64,000 bases of DNA from DASUNQ01 sp044866775 (lineage in GTDB: Bacteria; Acidobacteriota; Thermoanaerobaculia; Multivoradales; UBA5704). Both the position numbers and the translations under genes were made by a program. The notes under the pieces are model-generated. The model was not told the origin of the DNA. It did not search any database and saw nothing but the letters and a program-made list of their open reading frames with translations. The stretch's first letter is position 1; every line of letters starts with the position of its first letter. Shown here one piece after another: positions 1-7,377 of the stretch. The DNA lies in contig JBIOUG010000116.1 of NCBI GenBank assembly GCA_044866775.1, positions 25,302-89,301 on the forward strand. The letters run 5' to 3'.

Positions 1-779
1 GCATCCGCGCCAGCGGGCCGCCGGAGCGCTACGGGGTCCTCCTGCCGGCGGACGAGTGGTTCCAGCCCGTGATCTTCGCGCTGCAGAAGGGCTCCACCAT
101 CCTCGACGCCGAGGGCCTCCACGGCGCCTTCCGCGAGCCCGCCTTCCGCGACGCCTTCGCTTTCTACCTCGGCCTCTTCCGCGACGGCCTGGCGCAGCCG
201 CTCTCGACCAATCAGATCGCCAATCGCTACCTCGAGTTCGCGGCGGGCGAGTTCGTCTTCGTCATCACCGGCCCCTGGGACCTCGGCGAGTACGGGCGGC
301 GGCTGCCGCCGGAGGTCGCCGACCGCTGGTCGACGGCGCCGCTGCCGGCGCCGGACGACGCCGCGAGCTGGCCGGGGGTCTCCTTCGCCGGCGGCTCGAG
401 CCTGGTCGTCTTCCGCGGCTCGCGCCACCCCGACGCGGCCTGGAAGCTCGTCACCTTCCTCTCCGAGCGCGCCACGCAGCTCCGCCTCTTCGAGCTCGCC
501 GGCGACCTGCCGCCGCGCCGCTCGGCCTGGCGCCAGGGCCGGCTGGACACGCTGCCCCGCCTCGACGCGTTCTATCAGCAGCTCGGCGCCATGGTGCCGA
601 CGCCGCGCGTGCCGGAGTGGGAGCAGATCGCGACGCTCATCGGCGAGCGCTCGGAGGCCGCGATCCGCGGCGCCGTCTCCCCCGCGGCGACGCTCGCGGC
701 GCTCGACCGCGACGCCGAGCGCATCCTCGAGAAACGGCGCTCGCTCGCCGCGCGCCGCGCCGGACGGGACGAGCGGTGA
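1..779 (+). CDS. Sugar ABC transporter substrate-binding protein, C-terminal part (5' end outside window)
   Basis: The reading frame is already open at base 3 and runs to TGA at 777-779, giving about 258 visible residues. They match the C-terminal two thirds of a CUT1-type (MalE/UgpB-like) extracellular solute-binding protein: a segment VITGPWDLGEY like the family's GPW motif, then GGSSLVVF followed by HPDAAWKLVTFLSE, the usual hinge and helix late in these proteins. It would bind a carbohydrate outside the cytoplasmic membrane and pass it to the two permeases encoded next. The signal peptide is not in view. The stop overlaps the next start by four bases (GTGA), so translation is probably coupled. 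The sugar cannot be read from the sequence. Confidence 0.82.
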   Translation, partial: IRASGPPERYGVLLPADEWFQPVIFALQKGSTILDAEGLHGAFREPAFRDAFAFYLGLFRDGLAQPLSTNQIANRYLEFAAGEFVFVITGPWDLGEYGRRLPPEVADRWSTAPLPAPDDAASWPGVSFAGGSSLVVFRGSRHPDAAWKLVTFLSERATQLRLFELAGDLPPRRSAWRQGRLDTLPRLDAFYQQLGAMVPTPRVPEWEQIATLIGERSEAAIRGAVSPAATLAALDRDAERILEKRRSLAARRAGRDER

Positions 780-1723
780 GCCGCGCCGAGACGGTCCGCC
801 ACCGGCCGGCCAAGGCGCGAAGGCTTTCACGCCGGGATCCAAACGAGGCGCGCGCCGCCGCGGCGTTCCTGGCGCCGGCGCTCACCATCCTCGGCGCCTT
901 CTTCGCGCTGCCGGCGGTCGCGGCCTTCTTCGTCAGCTTGACCGACTTCGATCTCTACGGCATCGGCGACCCCTCGGCGGTCCGCTTCATCGGCCTCGCC
1001 AACTACCGCCGCCTGCTCGCCGATCCGCTGTTCTGGAAGGCGCTCGGCAACACCTTCTATTTCGCCCTCGGCACCGGCGCCACGTCGATCGCACTCGCCC
1101 TCGCCCTGGCGCTCGCCGTCAACTCGCGCCTGACGCGGGCGCAGGGGTTCTTCCGCACCATCTACTTCGCCCCCTGGGTGACGACGCTGGTCGGCGTCGC
1201 GGTCGTCTGGCGCTACTTCTACCAGCCGCGCTTCGGCCTGCTCAACCGCGCTCTCGAGGCGGTCGGCCTGCCCGCGGTCGACTGGCTCGGCAGCACCCGC
1301 TGGGCGATGCCGGCGATCATCCTCCTCGCCATCTGGAAGAGCTTCGGTTACAACCTGGTGCTCTTCGTGGCCGGGCTGCGCAACATCCCGGCCTCGCTCT
1401 ACGAGGCGGCCGAGCTCGACGGCGCCGGCGCCTGGCAGCGCTTCCGGCACGTGACGCTGCCGATGCTCGGGCCGACGCTCTTCTTCGTCGCCACCATCAC
1501 GATCATCGGCAACCTGCAGATCTTCGCCGAGCCGTACGTCATGACCCGCGGCGGCAACCCGCTCAACAGCACACTGACGATCGCTCTGCACATGTTCAAG
1601 GAGGGGTTCCGCTGGTGGAACATGGGCTACGCCGCGGCGATCGCCTTCGTGCTCTGTCTGGTGGTGCTGGGCGCGACCGCTCTCCAGACGCTGCTGCTGC
1701 GCCGGCAGCGGGAGGGCGTGTGA
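776..1723 (+). CDS. Sugar ABC transporter permease, MalF/UgpA type
   Basis: Inner-membrane permease of a CUT1 carbohydrate importer, 315 residues from the GTG at 776. That start overlaps the binding-protein stop; an in-frame reading from position 56 would only be a shadow of the upstream gene. A hydrophobic segment begins near residue 26 (FLAPALTILGAFFALPAVAA) and about six membrane spans follow. The EAA loop that contacts the ATPase is clear (YEAAELDGAGAWQRF then TLPMLGP). The short cytosolic N-terminal tail (AKARRLSRRDPNEA) is encoded by a copy of the dispersed palindromic repeat at 814-842, so this tail is probably acquired sequence. No ATPase gene lies nearby; many such systems share a distant MsmK/UgpC-type ATPase. 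Confidence 0.9.
   Translation: MSRAETVRHRPAKARRLSRRDPNEARAAAAFLAPALTILGAFFALPAVAAFFVSLTDFDLYGIGDPSAVRFIGLANYRRLLADPLFWKALGNTFYFALGTGATSIALALALALAVNSRLTRAQGFFRTIYFAPWVTTLVGVAVVWRYFYQPRFGLLNRALEAVGLPAVDWLGSTRWAMPAIILLAIWKSFGYNLVLFVAGLRNIPASLYEAAELDGAGAWQRFRHVTLPMLGPTLFFVATITIIGNLQIFAEPYVMTRGGNPLNSTLTIALHMFKEGFRWWNMGYAAAIAFVLCLVVLGATALQTLLLRRQREGV
814..842 (+). repeat. Dispersed palindromic element, copy 1 (in-frame in permease gene)
   Basis: Hairpin GGCGCGAAGGCTTTCACGCC at 814-833 followed by GGGATCCAAA. It matches the core of the element best seen at 61558-61636, with one stem change (G to A, leaving a possible G-T/G-U pair). It lies inside the permease reading frame and encodes part of its N-terminal tail. 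Confidence 0.7.
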
Positions 1724-2541
1724 GTCGCGCGGTGAAAGTCGTCCTGCTGCACGCCCTCCTCGGCCTCGTGGCCCTGGCCACGCTGGCGCCCCTCCTCTGG
1801 ATGGGCAGCCTGTCGCTGATGCCGACGGGCGAGGCCAACGCGCTGCCGCCGCGGCTGCTGCCGAGCCGGCCGACGCTCGACCAATACCGCGCGCTCTTCG
1901 AGCAGCTCAACCTCGGGCGCAACGTCTTCAACAGCGCCTTCCTGGCGACCGCCACGACGGCGGTCTCGCTGCTCCTCAACGCCCTCGCCGGCTACGCCTT
2001 CGCCAAGCTCCGCTTCCGCGGCCGCGACCGCCTCTTCGCGCTGCTCGTCTCCGGGCTCGTCATCCCCGCCCAGGTCGCCATGCTGCCGCTCTTCCTGATG
2101 CTCAAGACGATGGGCCTCGTGAACACCTATCTCGGCGTGATGATCCCGAGCCTCGCCAGCATCGCCGGCATCTTCCTGATCCGCCAGTACGCCCTCGCGA
2201 TCCCCGACGAGCTGCTCGACGCCGCCCGCGCCGACGGCGCGAGCGAGGCGCGGATCTTCCGTAGCGTCGTGCTGCCGCTCCTCCTCCCCATCCTGGTGAC
2301 GCTCGCGTCGTTCACCTTCCTCGGCGTCTGGAACGATTTCATGTGGCCGCTCATCGTGCTGACCGACGACCGCAACTACACCCTGCCGGCCGCGCTCGCC
2401 AACCTCAGCGGCGAGCACGTCCAGGACACCGAGCTGATGATGGCGGGGTCGGTGGTGACGGTGCTGCCGACGCTGGTGCTCTTCTTCGCGCTGCAGCGGT
2501 ACTACCTCGAAGGGATTCTGCTGGGCGGCGTGAAGGAGTGA
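1720..2541 (+). CDS. Sugar ABC transporter permease, MalG/UgpE type
   Basis: Second inner-membrane permease of the importer, 273 residues from GTG 1720, which overlaps the previous stop by four bases (GTGA). The first span is at residues 7-25 and six spans are expected. The EAA motif (LLDAARADGASEARIFRSVV then LPLLLP) and the conserved segment WNDFMWPL identify the MalG/UgpE half of the heterodimer. With the upstream gene it forms the channel through which the captured sugar enters the cytoplasm. The glycosidase-like lipoprotein gene begins 13 bases downstream, which suggests one carbohydrate-use operon. Confidence 0.92.
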   Translation: MSRAVKVVLLHALLGLVALATLAPLLWMGSLSLMPTGEANALPPRLLPSRPTLDQYRALFEQLNLGRNVFNSAFLATATTAVSLLLNALAGYAFAKLRFRGRDRLFALLVSGLVIPAQVAMLPLFLMLKTMGLVNTYLGVMIPSLASIAGIFLIRQYALAIPDELLDAARADGASEARIFRSVVLPLLLPILVTLASFTFLGVWNDFMWPLIVLTDDRNYTLPAALANLSGEHVQDTELMMAGSVVTVLPTLVLFFALQRYYLEGILLGGVKE

Positions 2542-2554
2542 TCGCGAGTCGGCG

Positions 2555-5500
2555 GTGAAGCAAACAAGGGATCCAGGTAGGGAAAGACGCGCGTCGAGTC
2601 GTGCCTCGCGGCCCATCGTCGCGGCCCTGGCGGCGGCGCTCGCCGGATGCGCGATGACCACGCGCGGCGCGGCCCCGGCGGCGCGCGACGGCGGGACCGC
2701 AGGGGTCTCGGCGGCCACAGTGCCCGGCGAGCCGTCGACGGCGGCGAGATCCAGCACCACCATTTTCCCTACCCAGCTCTTGGATTCCTTCGATGCTCCT
2801 GCGCTCTGGCGTCTCGTCCCCTCCGACGGCGTCGAGGCCACCGTCGTCGCCGACGCCGGCGCGCTGCGCCTCGACTTCGACTTCCGCGGCCATGCCGGCT
2901 ACGTCGTGCTGCGCCGCGAGCTGGCGCTCGCGCTGCCGGCCAACTACGCCCTGCGGCTCGCGGTGCGGGGGCGGGCGCCGCGCAACAACCTGGAGCTCAA
3001 GCTCATCGACCCGTCGCTCGAGAACGTCTGGTGGAACAACCGGCGCGGCTTCGCCTTCCCCGAGGAGTGGACGGTCCTGCGCACCAAGCGGCGCGACGTC
3101 GAGTTCGCCTGGGGGCCGGCGGGCGGCGGCACGCTGCGGCAGGTGGCGGCGATCGAGCTGGCGGTGGCGGCAGGGGAGGGGGGACGGGGAACCGTCTGGT
3201 TCGACGACCTCGCGCTCGAGCCGCTGCCGGAGGAGGGGCCCTATCGCGGGGTGCCGCGCGCGACGGCGACCTTCGAGCAGCCCGCCGGGAGCGCCAGCCT
3301 TGCCGTCGACGGCGACCCGGCGACGGCCTGGCGGCCAGGCAAGGCGCGGGCCGTCTGGGAGGTCGACTTCGGCGAGCCGCGCGAGCTCGGCGGGCTGGCG
3401 CTCGATTGGGGAGGGGAGGGGCCGGCCGACTACCGGATCGAGCTGTCGCTGGACGGCAGGGAGTGGCGGACGGTCGCGGCGTTCGAGCGCGCCGGCGGCG
3501 AGACCGCCTGGCTGCGCGTGCCCGAGGGCGAGGCGCGCTTCATCCGGGTCGCGCTCGGCCCGGCCGCCGGCGGCGCATTGCGCGAGCTGCGCCTGCTGCC
3601 GCTCGCGGTAGGGAAGAGCGCGAACGACTTCGTCGCCGCGGTGGCGAAGGAGTCGCCGCGCGGCGACTATCCACGCGCTTTCCTCGGCGAGACGGCGTTC
3701 TGGACCGTCGTCGGCCGCGACGGCGGGAGCGAGGAGGGGCTGCTCAACGAGGACGGAGCGCTCGAGCTGTGCCGGGGCGGCGCGTCGGTGGAGCCGTTCG
3801 TCGACGCCGGCGGGCGCCTCCTCACCTGGGCCGACGCCAGCTCCGAGGTCGGTCTGGCGCGCGGGCACTTGCCGCTGCCGTTCGTGAACCTCCGGTTTCC
3901 AGGCGGCTGGCGATTGGAGGTCGCGGCCGCTGTGCCGGTGGAGGGCTTCGACGGGCTCCTCGCGCGCTACCGTCTGGTCAACGAAGCGGCGGCGGCGCGC
4001 GCCGCGCGGTTGCTACTGGCAATCCGTCCCTTTCAGGTCAACCCGCCGTGGCAGTTCCTCAACCAGCCGGGGGGCGTCGCCTCGATCGAGCGGCTGGAGA
4101 TCGCAACCACTTCGCCTCTCATCCCCGGCGCGCTGGCGTCCATCGGCGGCGAGACCTCGGCAGCCGACGACTCGGGTAGGGAGCCGAGCGATGCCCCGTC
4201 GCTCGCCGTGTCACCGGCTCCAATCGCCTCCGGCGCGCTCGCGTTCACCGACGGCTCTCTCGTCGCACACTTCCGTGAAGGACACCTGCCGCAGAGGGGA
4301 GTTGTCGCCGATCCGACTGGCCTGGCGGCGGGATTCTTCGCCTGGGACTTCCGGCTGGCGCCCGGCGAGGCGGGCGAGGTGATGCTCGCGGCACCGTGGA
4401 GTGGCGATGCGCCCGCCGGCCGCGCCAGTCCTTTCCCTTCCCTACCCGAATTCGCTGCTGCCTGGCAGGCGACCGCCGACTGGTGGGAACAGCGCGTGGG
4501 GAGCGTCACCTTCGACCTGCCGCCCGCCGCGGGCGACATCGCCGCCGTCGCCCGCACGGCGCTCGCTCACGTCCTGATCAACCGCGACGGCCCCGCCATC
4601 CAACCCGGCTCGCGCTCGTACGAGCGCTCCTGGATCCGCGACGGCGCCCTCACCTCCTCGGCCCTGCTGCGCTTCGGTCTCGCCGATGTGGCGCGCGATT
4701 TCCTCGCCTGGTACGCCCCGTTCCAGTTTCCGACCGGTAAGGTCCCCTGCTGCGTCGACCGCCGCGGCGCCGATCCGGTGCCGGAGAACGACAGCCCGGG
4801 CGAGCTGCTCTTCCTCGCCGCCGAGGTCTACCGCTTCACCGGCGACCGCGCGTTCCTCGAGCGCCTCTGGCCGCACGTCGAGCGGACGGTGGCCTACATC
4901 GAGGAGCTGCGCGCGCAACGGCGCACCGAGTCGTACCGGCAGCCGGACAAGCTCCCTTACTTCGGCCTGCTGCCGGAGTCGATCAGCCACGAGGGCTACT
5001 CGGCGAAGCCCGTGCACTCCTACTGGGACGACTTCTGGGCGCTCCGCGGCTTGCAGGATGCCGTCTTCCTCGCCGCGGCTCTCGGGCGGCCGGAGGCAGC
5101 GCGGCGCTGGGCGGCGAGCCGCGACGAATTCGCCGCCGATGTCCAGGCGTCGCTCCGGCGAACGATCGAGCGCGCCGGCCTCGACGTCCTCCCCGGCTCG
5201 GTGGAGCTGGCCGACTACGACCCGACCTCCTCGGCGATCGCGCTCGCGCCCGGCGGCGAGCTGGCGCGGCTGCCCCAGGCCGCCACCCGCCGCACCTTCG
5301 AGCGGTATCTGGAGGACGTCCTGGCGCGCTGGCAAGGCGGGAAGCAATGGGATGCCTACACGCCGTACGAGCTGCGCAACGTCGGCGCGCTCGTGCGCCT
5401 CGGCAGGCGCGAGGAGGCCTGGACCCTCCTCTCGCACCTCCTTGCCGACCGCCGCCCGCCGGCGTGGAACCAGTGGCCGGAGGTGACCTTCCGCGAGCCG

Positions 5501-5896
5501 CGCGCCGCGCGCTTCCTCGGCGACCTGCCCCACACTTGGGTCGGTTCCGAGTTCCTGCGCGCCCTCGCCGACCTCTTCTGGTACGAAAGCGAGCCGGGAG
5601 AGGTGGTCCTCGCCGACGGCATCCCGCTGGCCTGGCTCGCCAGCGGCCCGGTCGCCGTCCGCGGTCTGCACACCCCGTGGGGCCCTCTCGCGCTCAGCGC
5701 CCGCCTCGCCGGCGGCGCCGTCACCCTGCGCCTCGCCGGCGGGCTCACCCTCCCGCCCGGCGCCCGCCTCCGCCTGCGGTCACCGCTCGGCGACCGGACG
5801 CGCGAGGCGCTCGTGGACGGCAACCCGGCGGCGGCCGGGACCGCGGCGCGCGAGATCGTCGTCGGCCGGCTGCCGGCCGAGGTCACCTTTCGCTGA
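2555..5896 (+). CDS. Secreted lipoprotein with carbohydrate-binding, discoidin-like and six-hairpin glycosidase-like domains
   Basis: A 1113-residue protein starting at GTG 2555. A lipoprotein signal ends LAAALAGC with the lipidated Cys at residue 32. Residues ~75-225 look like a beta-sandwich carbohydrate-binding domain and ~235-350 like an F5/8 type C (discoidin) domain (LAVDGDPATAWR, YRIELSLDGREW). Residues ~660-1030 resemble six-hairpin (alpha/alpha)6 glycosidases of the GH15/GH63 kind, with RSWIRDGALTSSALLRFG, PENDSPGELLFLAAEVYRFTGD and HSYWDDFWALRG containing candidate acidic residues. It probably trims a glycan at the cell surface and feeds the adjacent importer. The exact GH family and substrate are not recognisable by eye. 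A leucine/proline-rich C-terminal beta domain closes the protein. Confidence 0.72.
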   Translation: MKQTRDPGRERRASSRASRPIVAALAAALAGCAMTTRGAAPAARDGGTAGVSAATVPGEPSTAARSSTTIFPTQLLDSFDAPALWRLVPSDGVEATVVADAGALRLDFDFRGHAGYVVLRRELALALPANYALRLAVRGRAPRNNLELKLIDPSLENVWWNNRRGFAFPEEWTVLRTKRRDVEFAWGPAGGGTLRQVAAIELAVAAGEGGRGTVWFDDLALEPLPEEGPYRGVPRATATFEQPAGSASLAVDGDPATAWRPGKARAVWEVDFGEPRELGGLALDWGGEGPADYRIELSLDGREWRTVAAFERAGGETAWLRVPEGEARFIRVALGPAAGGALRELRLLPLAVGKSANDFVAAVAKESPRGDYPRAFLGETAFWTVVGRDGGSEEGLLNEDGALELCRGGASVEPFVDAGGRLLTWADASSEVGLARGHLPLPFVNLRFPGGWRLEVAAAVPVEGFDGLLARYRLVNEAAAARAARLLLAIRPFQVNPPWQFLNQPGGVASIERLEIATTSPLIPGALASIGGETSAADDSGREPSDAPSLAVSPAPIASGALAFTDGSLVAHFREGHLPQRGVVADPTGLAAGFFAWDFRLAPGEAGEVMLAAPWSGDAPAGRASPFPSLPEFAAAWQATADWWEQRVGSVTFDLPPAAGDIAAVARTALAHVLINRDGPAIQPGSRSYERSWIRDGALTSSALLRFGLADVARDFLAWYAPFQFPTGKVPCCVDRRGADPVPENDSPGELLFLAAEVYRFTGDRAFLERLWPHVERTVAYIEELRAQRRTESYRQPDKLPYFGLLPESISHEGYSAKPVHSYWDDFWALRGLQDAVFLAAALGRPEAARRWAASRDEFAADVQASLRRTIERAGLDVLPGSVELADYDPTSSAIALAPGGELARLPQAATRRTFERYLEDVLARWQGGKQWDAYTPYELRNVGALVRLGRREEAWTLLSHLLADRRPPAWNQWPEVTFREPRAARFLGDLPHTWVGSEFLRALADLFWYESEPGEVVLADGIPLAWLASGPVAVRGLHTPWGPLALSARLAGGAVTLRLAGGLTLPPGARLRLRSPLGDRTREALVDGNPAAAGTAAREIVVGRLPAEVTFR

Positions 5897-5933
5897 GTCT
5901 GTCCTCTGCAGAGGACGCAGAGGCGCCGGGACC

Positions 5934-6019
5934 TGGTGCCGGAGAAGGGAGTCGAACCCTTATGGGCTTGCGCCCGGGGGATTTTGAGTCCCCTGCGTCT
6001 GCCATTCCGCCACTCCGGC
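5934..6019 (-). tRNA. tRNA-Leu (anticodon CAA)
   Basis: On the minus strand the transcript begins GCCGGAG, which pairs with CTCCGGC near the 3' end, followed by an encoded CCA tail. The anticodon stem is GGGGA/TCCCC around loop CTCAAAA, giving anticodon CAA (reads UUG). A long variable arm (GGGCGCAAGCCC) marks a class II tRNA, and the T arm is AAGGG-TTCGACT-CCCTT. Length is 86 nt including CCA. Confidence 0.96.
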
Positions 6020-6063
6020 TTGCGCGCGGCGGCCCGCGATCTTAGCAGCCTGAACCCGCCGCC

Positions 6064-6093
6064 TTGACGCAAGCCCCGGCGGTGGTGTATAAA
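6064..6093 (+). promoter_or_regulatory. Sigma-70-type promoter of carD
   Basis: TTGACG at 6064-6069, an 18-nt spacer and TATAAA at 6088-6093. This is the best match to the housekeeping consensus in the window, about 80 nt before the carD start and divergent from tRNA-Leu. Confidence 0.75.
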
Positions 6094-6175
6094 TAGGCGC
6101 GTAAGCGTAAGTCCTTCAGCGACTTGCTTGCCGTACGTCCAACATATTCCTCACAGGTCCAAGGGAGTTGGGAAC

Positions 6176-6691
6176 GTGACATTCAAGGTCGGTCAGAAAG
6201 TGGTTTACCCCAACCACGGCGTGAGCTTGGTCGAGAAGATCGAGCCGACGAAGATGGACGGGACCGAACAGACGTACTACCACCTGCGGCTGTTGTCCAA
6301 CAACTCGAAGGTGATGATTCCGAAGACGAACCTCGAGCTGGTCGGGCTGCGTCCGCTCTGCCACTCGCGGGAGATCCGCGCTCTCTTCGACATCCTCGAG
6401 GACGGCAACATCGACACGTACAAAGACTGGAAGGGTCGCTACAAGCAGAACCTCGACAAGATGAAGACCGGGCGGCTGACCGAGGTGGCCGAGGTGCTCA
6501 AGAACCTCCGCCTCGTCTCCCAGCGCAAGAGCCTCTCGTTCCGCGAGAAGAAGATGTACGAGCGGGCCAAGTACTTCATCGTCAGCGAGGTGGCGCACGT
6601 CAGAGACCTCACCGAGCGCGAGGCCGAGGTGATGGTCGAGCAGGCGCTGACCTCGAGCCTCGAGAAGCGCCAGAGCGCGAAGGCGAGCTGA
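6176..6691 (+). CDS. carD: CarD/CdnL-family RNA polymerase-binding transcription regulator
   Basis: A 171-residue protein. The N-terminal half (VTFKVGQKVVYPNHGVSLVE, then residues to ~60) is the Tudor-like RNA polymerase interaction domain of the CarD_CdnL_TRCF family. The C-terminal half is the helical DNA-binding domain ending LTEREAEVMVEQAL. Family members bind the beta subunit and stabilise open promoter complexes, notably at rRNA promoters. GTG 6176 is chosen because AGGGAG sits about 10 nt upstream; an upstream ATG at 6128 would add residues not seen in the family. A strong sigma-70-like promoter precedes the gene, as expected for an abundant housekeeping regulator. Confidence 0.93.
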   Translation: MTFKVGQKVVYPNHGVSLVEKIEPTKMDGTEQTYYHLRLLSNNSKVMIPKTNLELVGLRPLCHSREIRALFDILEDGNIDTYKDWKGRYKQNLDKMKTGRLTEVAEVLKNLRLVSQRKSLSFREKKMYERAKYFIVSEVAHVRDLTEREAEVMVEQALTSSLEKRQSAKAS

Positions 6692-6711
6692 GGCCGGATC
6701 GACGTAAGGCC

Positions 6712-7317
6712 GTGAACAAGGACAACCTGCTGTACGCCCTGGCCGGGCTGTTTCTGGGGTTCGTCTCGAGCTACCTGATGTTCGAGGCCATGGCGGTGCG
6801 CCAGCCGGCGCGGCGCCTGGCCGGCGCCGCCGTCGAGCCGTCAGGCGCGATGCCCGGCGGCGAGGCGGCGCAAGCGCCGCCCGGCGGCGAGGCCGGGGTC
6901 GCCAGCATGGAGCAGGTGCAGCGCCTCCGCGACCACGTCGCCGCCAACCCGGACGACGCCCCGGCCGTGCTGCAGCTCGCCGGCCTGAACTTTCAGATCC
7001 AGAACTGGGCCCGGGCCCGCGACCTCTACACGCAGTACCTGAAGCTCCGCCCCGACCAGCCGGACGTGCTGTCCGACCTCGGCGTGACCTACCACGAGCT
7101 GGGCGAGCCGAAGGAGGCGCTGCGGCTCTTCGACCGCGCGCAGGAGGTCCAGCCGGACCACTGGCAGTCGCGCTTCAACGAGGTCATCGTCCTCGCGCTC
7201 GACCTCCAGGACTACGCCGCCGCCGAGGCGGTCATCGCCGAGCTGAAACGACTGCAGCCGGACAACCAGGACGTGGTGCAGCTCGAAGCCGAGGTGCAGC
7301 GCCGCAAGGCGGCGTAG
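6712..7317 (+). CDS. Membrane-anchored tetratricopeptide repeat protein
   Basis: A 201-residue protein from GTG 6712. One N-terminal membrane span (LLYALAGLFLGFVSSYLMF, residues ~5-23) is followed by an Ala/Gly/Pro-rich linker. About three TPR units cover residues ~70-195 (for example AVLQLAGLNFQIQNWARARDLY, VLSDLGVTYHELGEPKEALRLF). Such proteins act as scaffolds at the membrane; no enzymatic motif is visible. It lies 20 bases downstream of carD on the same strand and may share its promoter. The partner is unknown. Confidence 0.8.
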   Translation: MNKDNLLYALAGLFLGFVSSYLMFEAMAVRQPARRLAGAAVEPSGAMPGGEAAQAPPGGEAGVASMEQVQRLRDHVAANPDDAPAVLQLAGLNFQIQNWARARDLYTQYLKLRPDQPDVLSDLGVTYHELGEPKEALRLFDRAQEVQPDHWQSRFNEVIVLALDLQDYAAAEAVIAELKRLQPDNQDVVQLEAEVQRRKAA

Positions 7318-7377
7318 ACCCTGCGACCTTTCTGGGGAGGATCGCCCAGAAGGCTCAGGGACGATCCAAGCGGGCGA

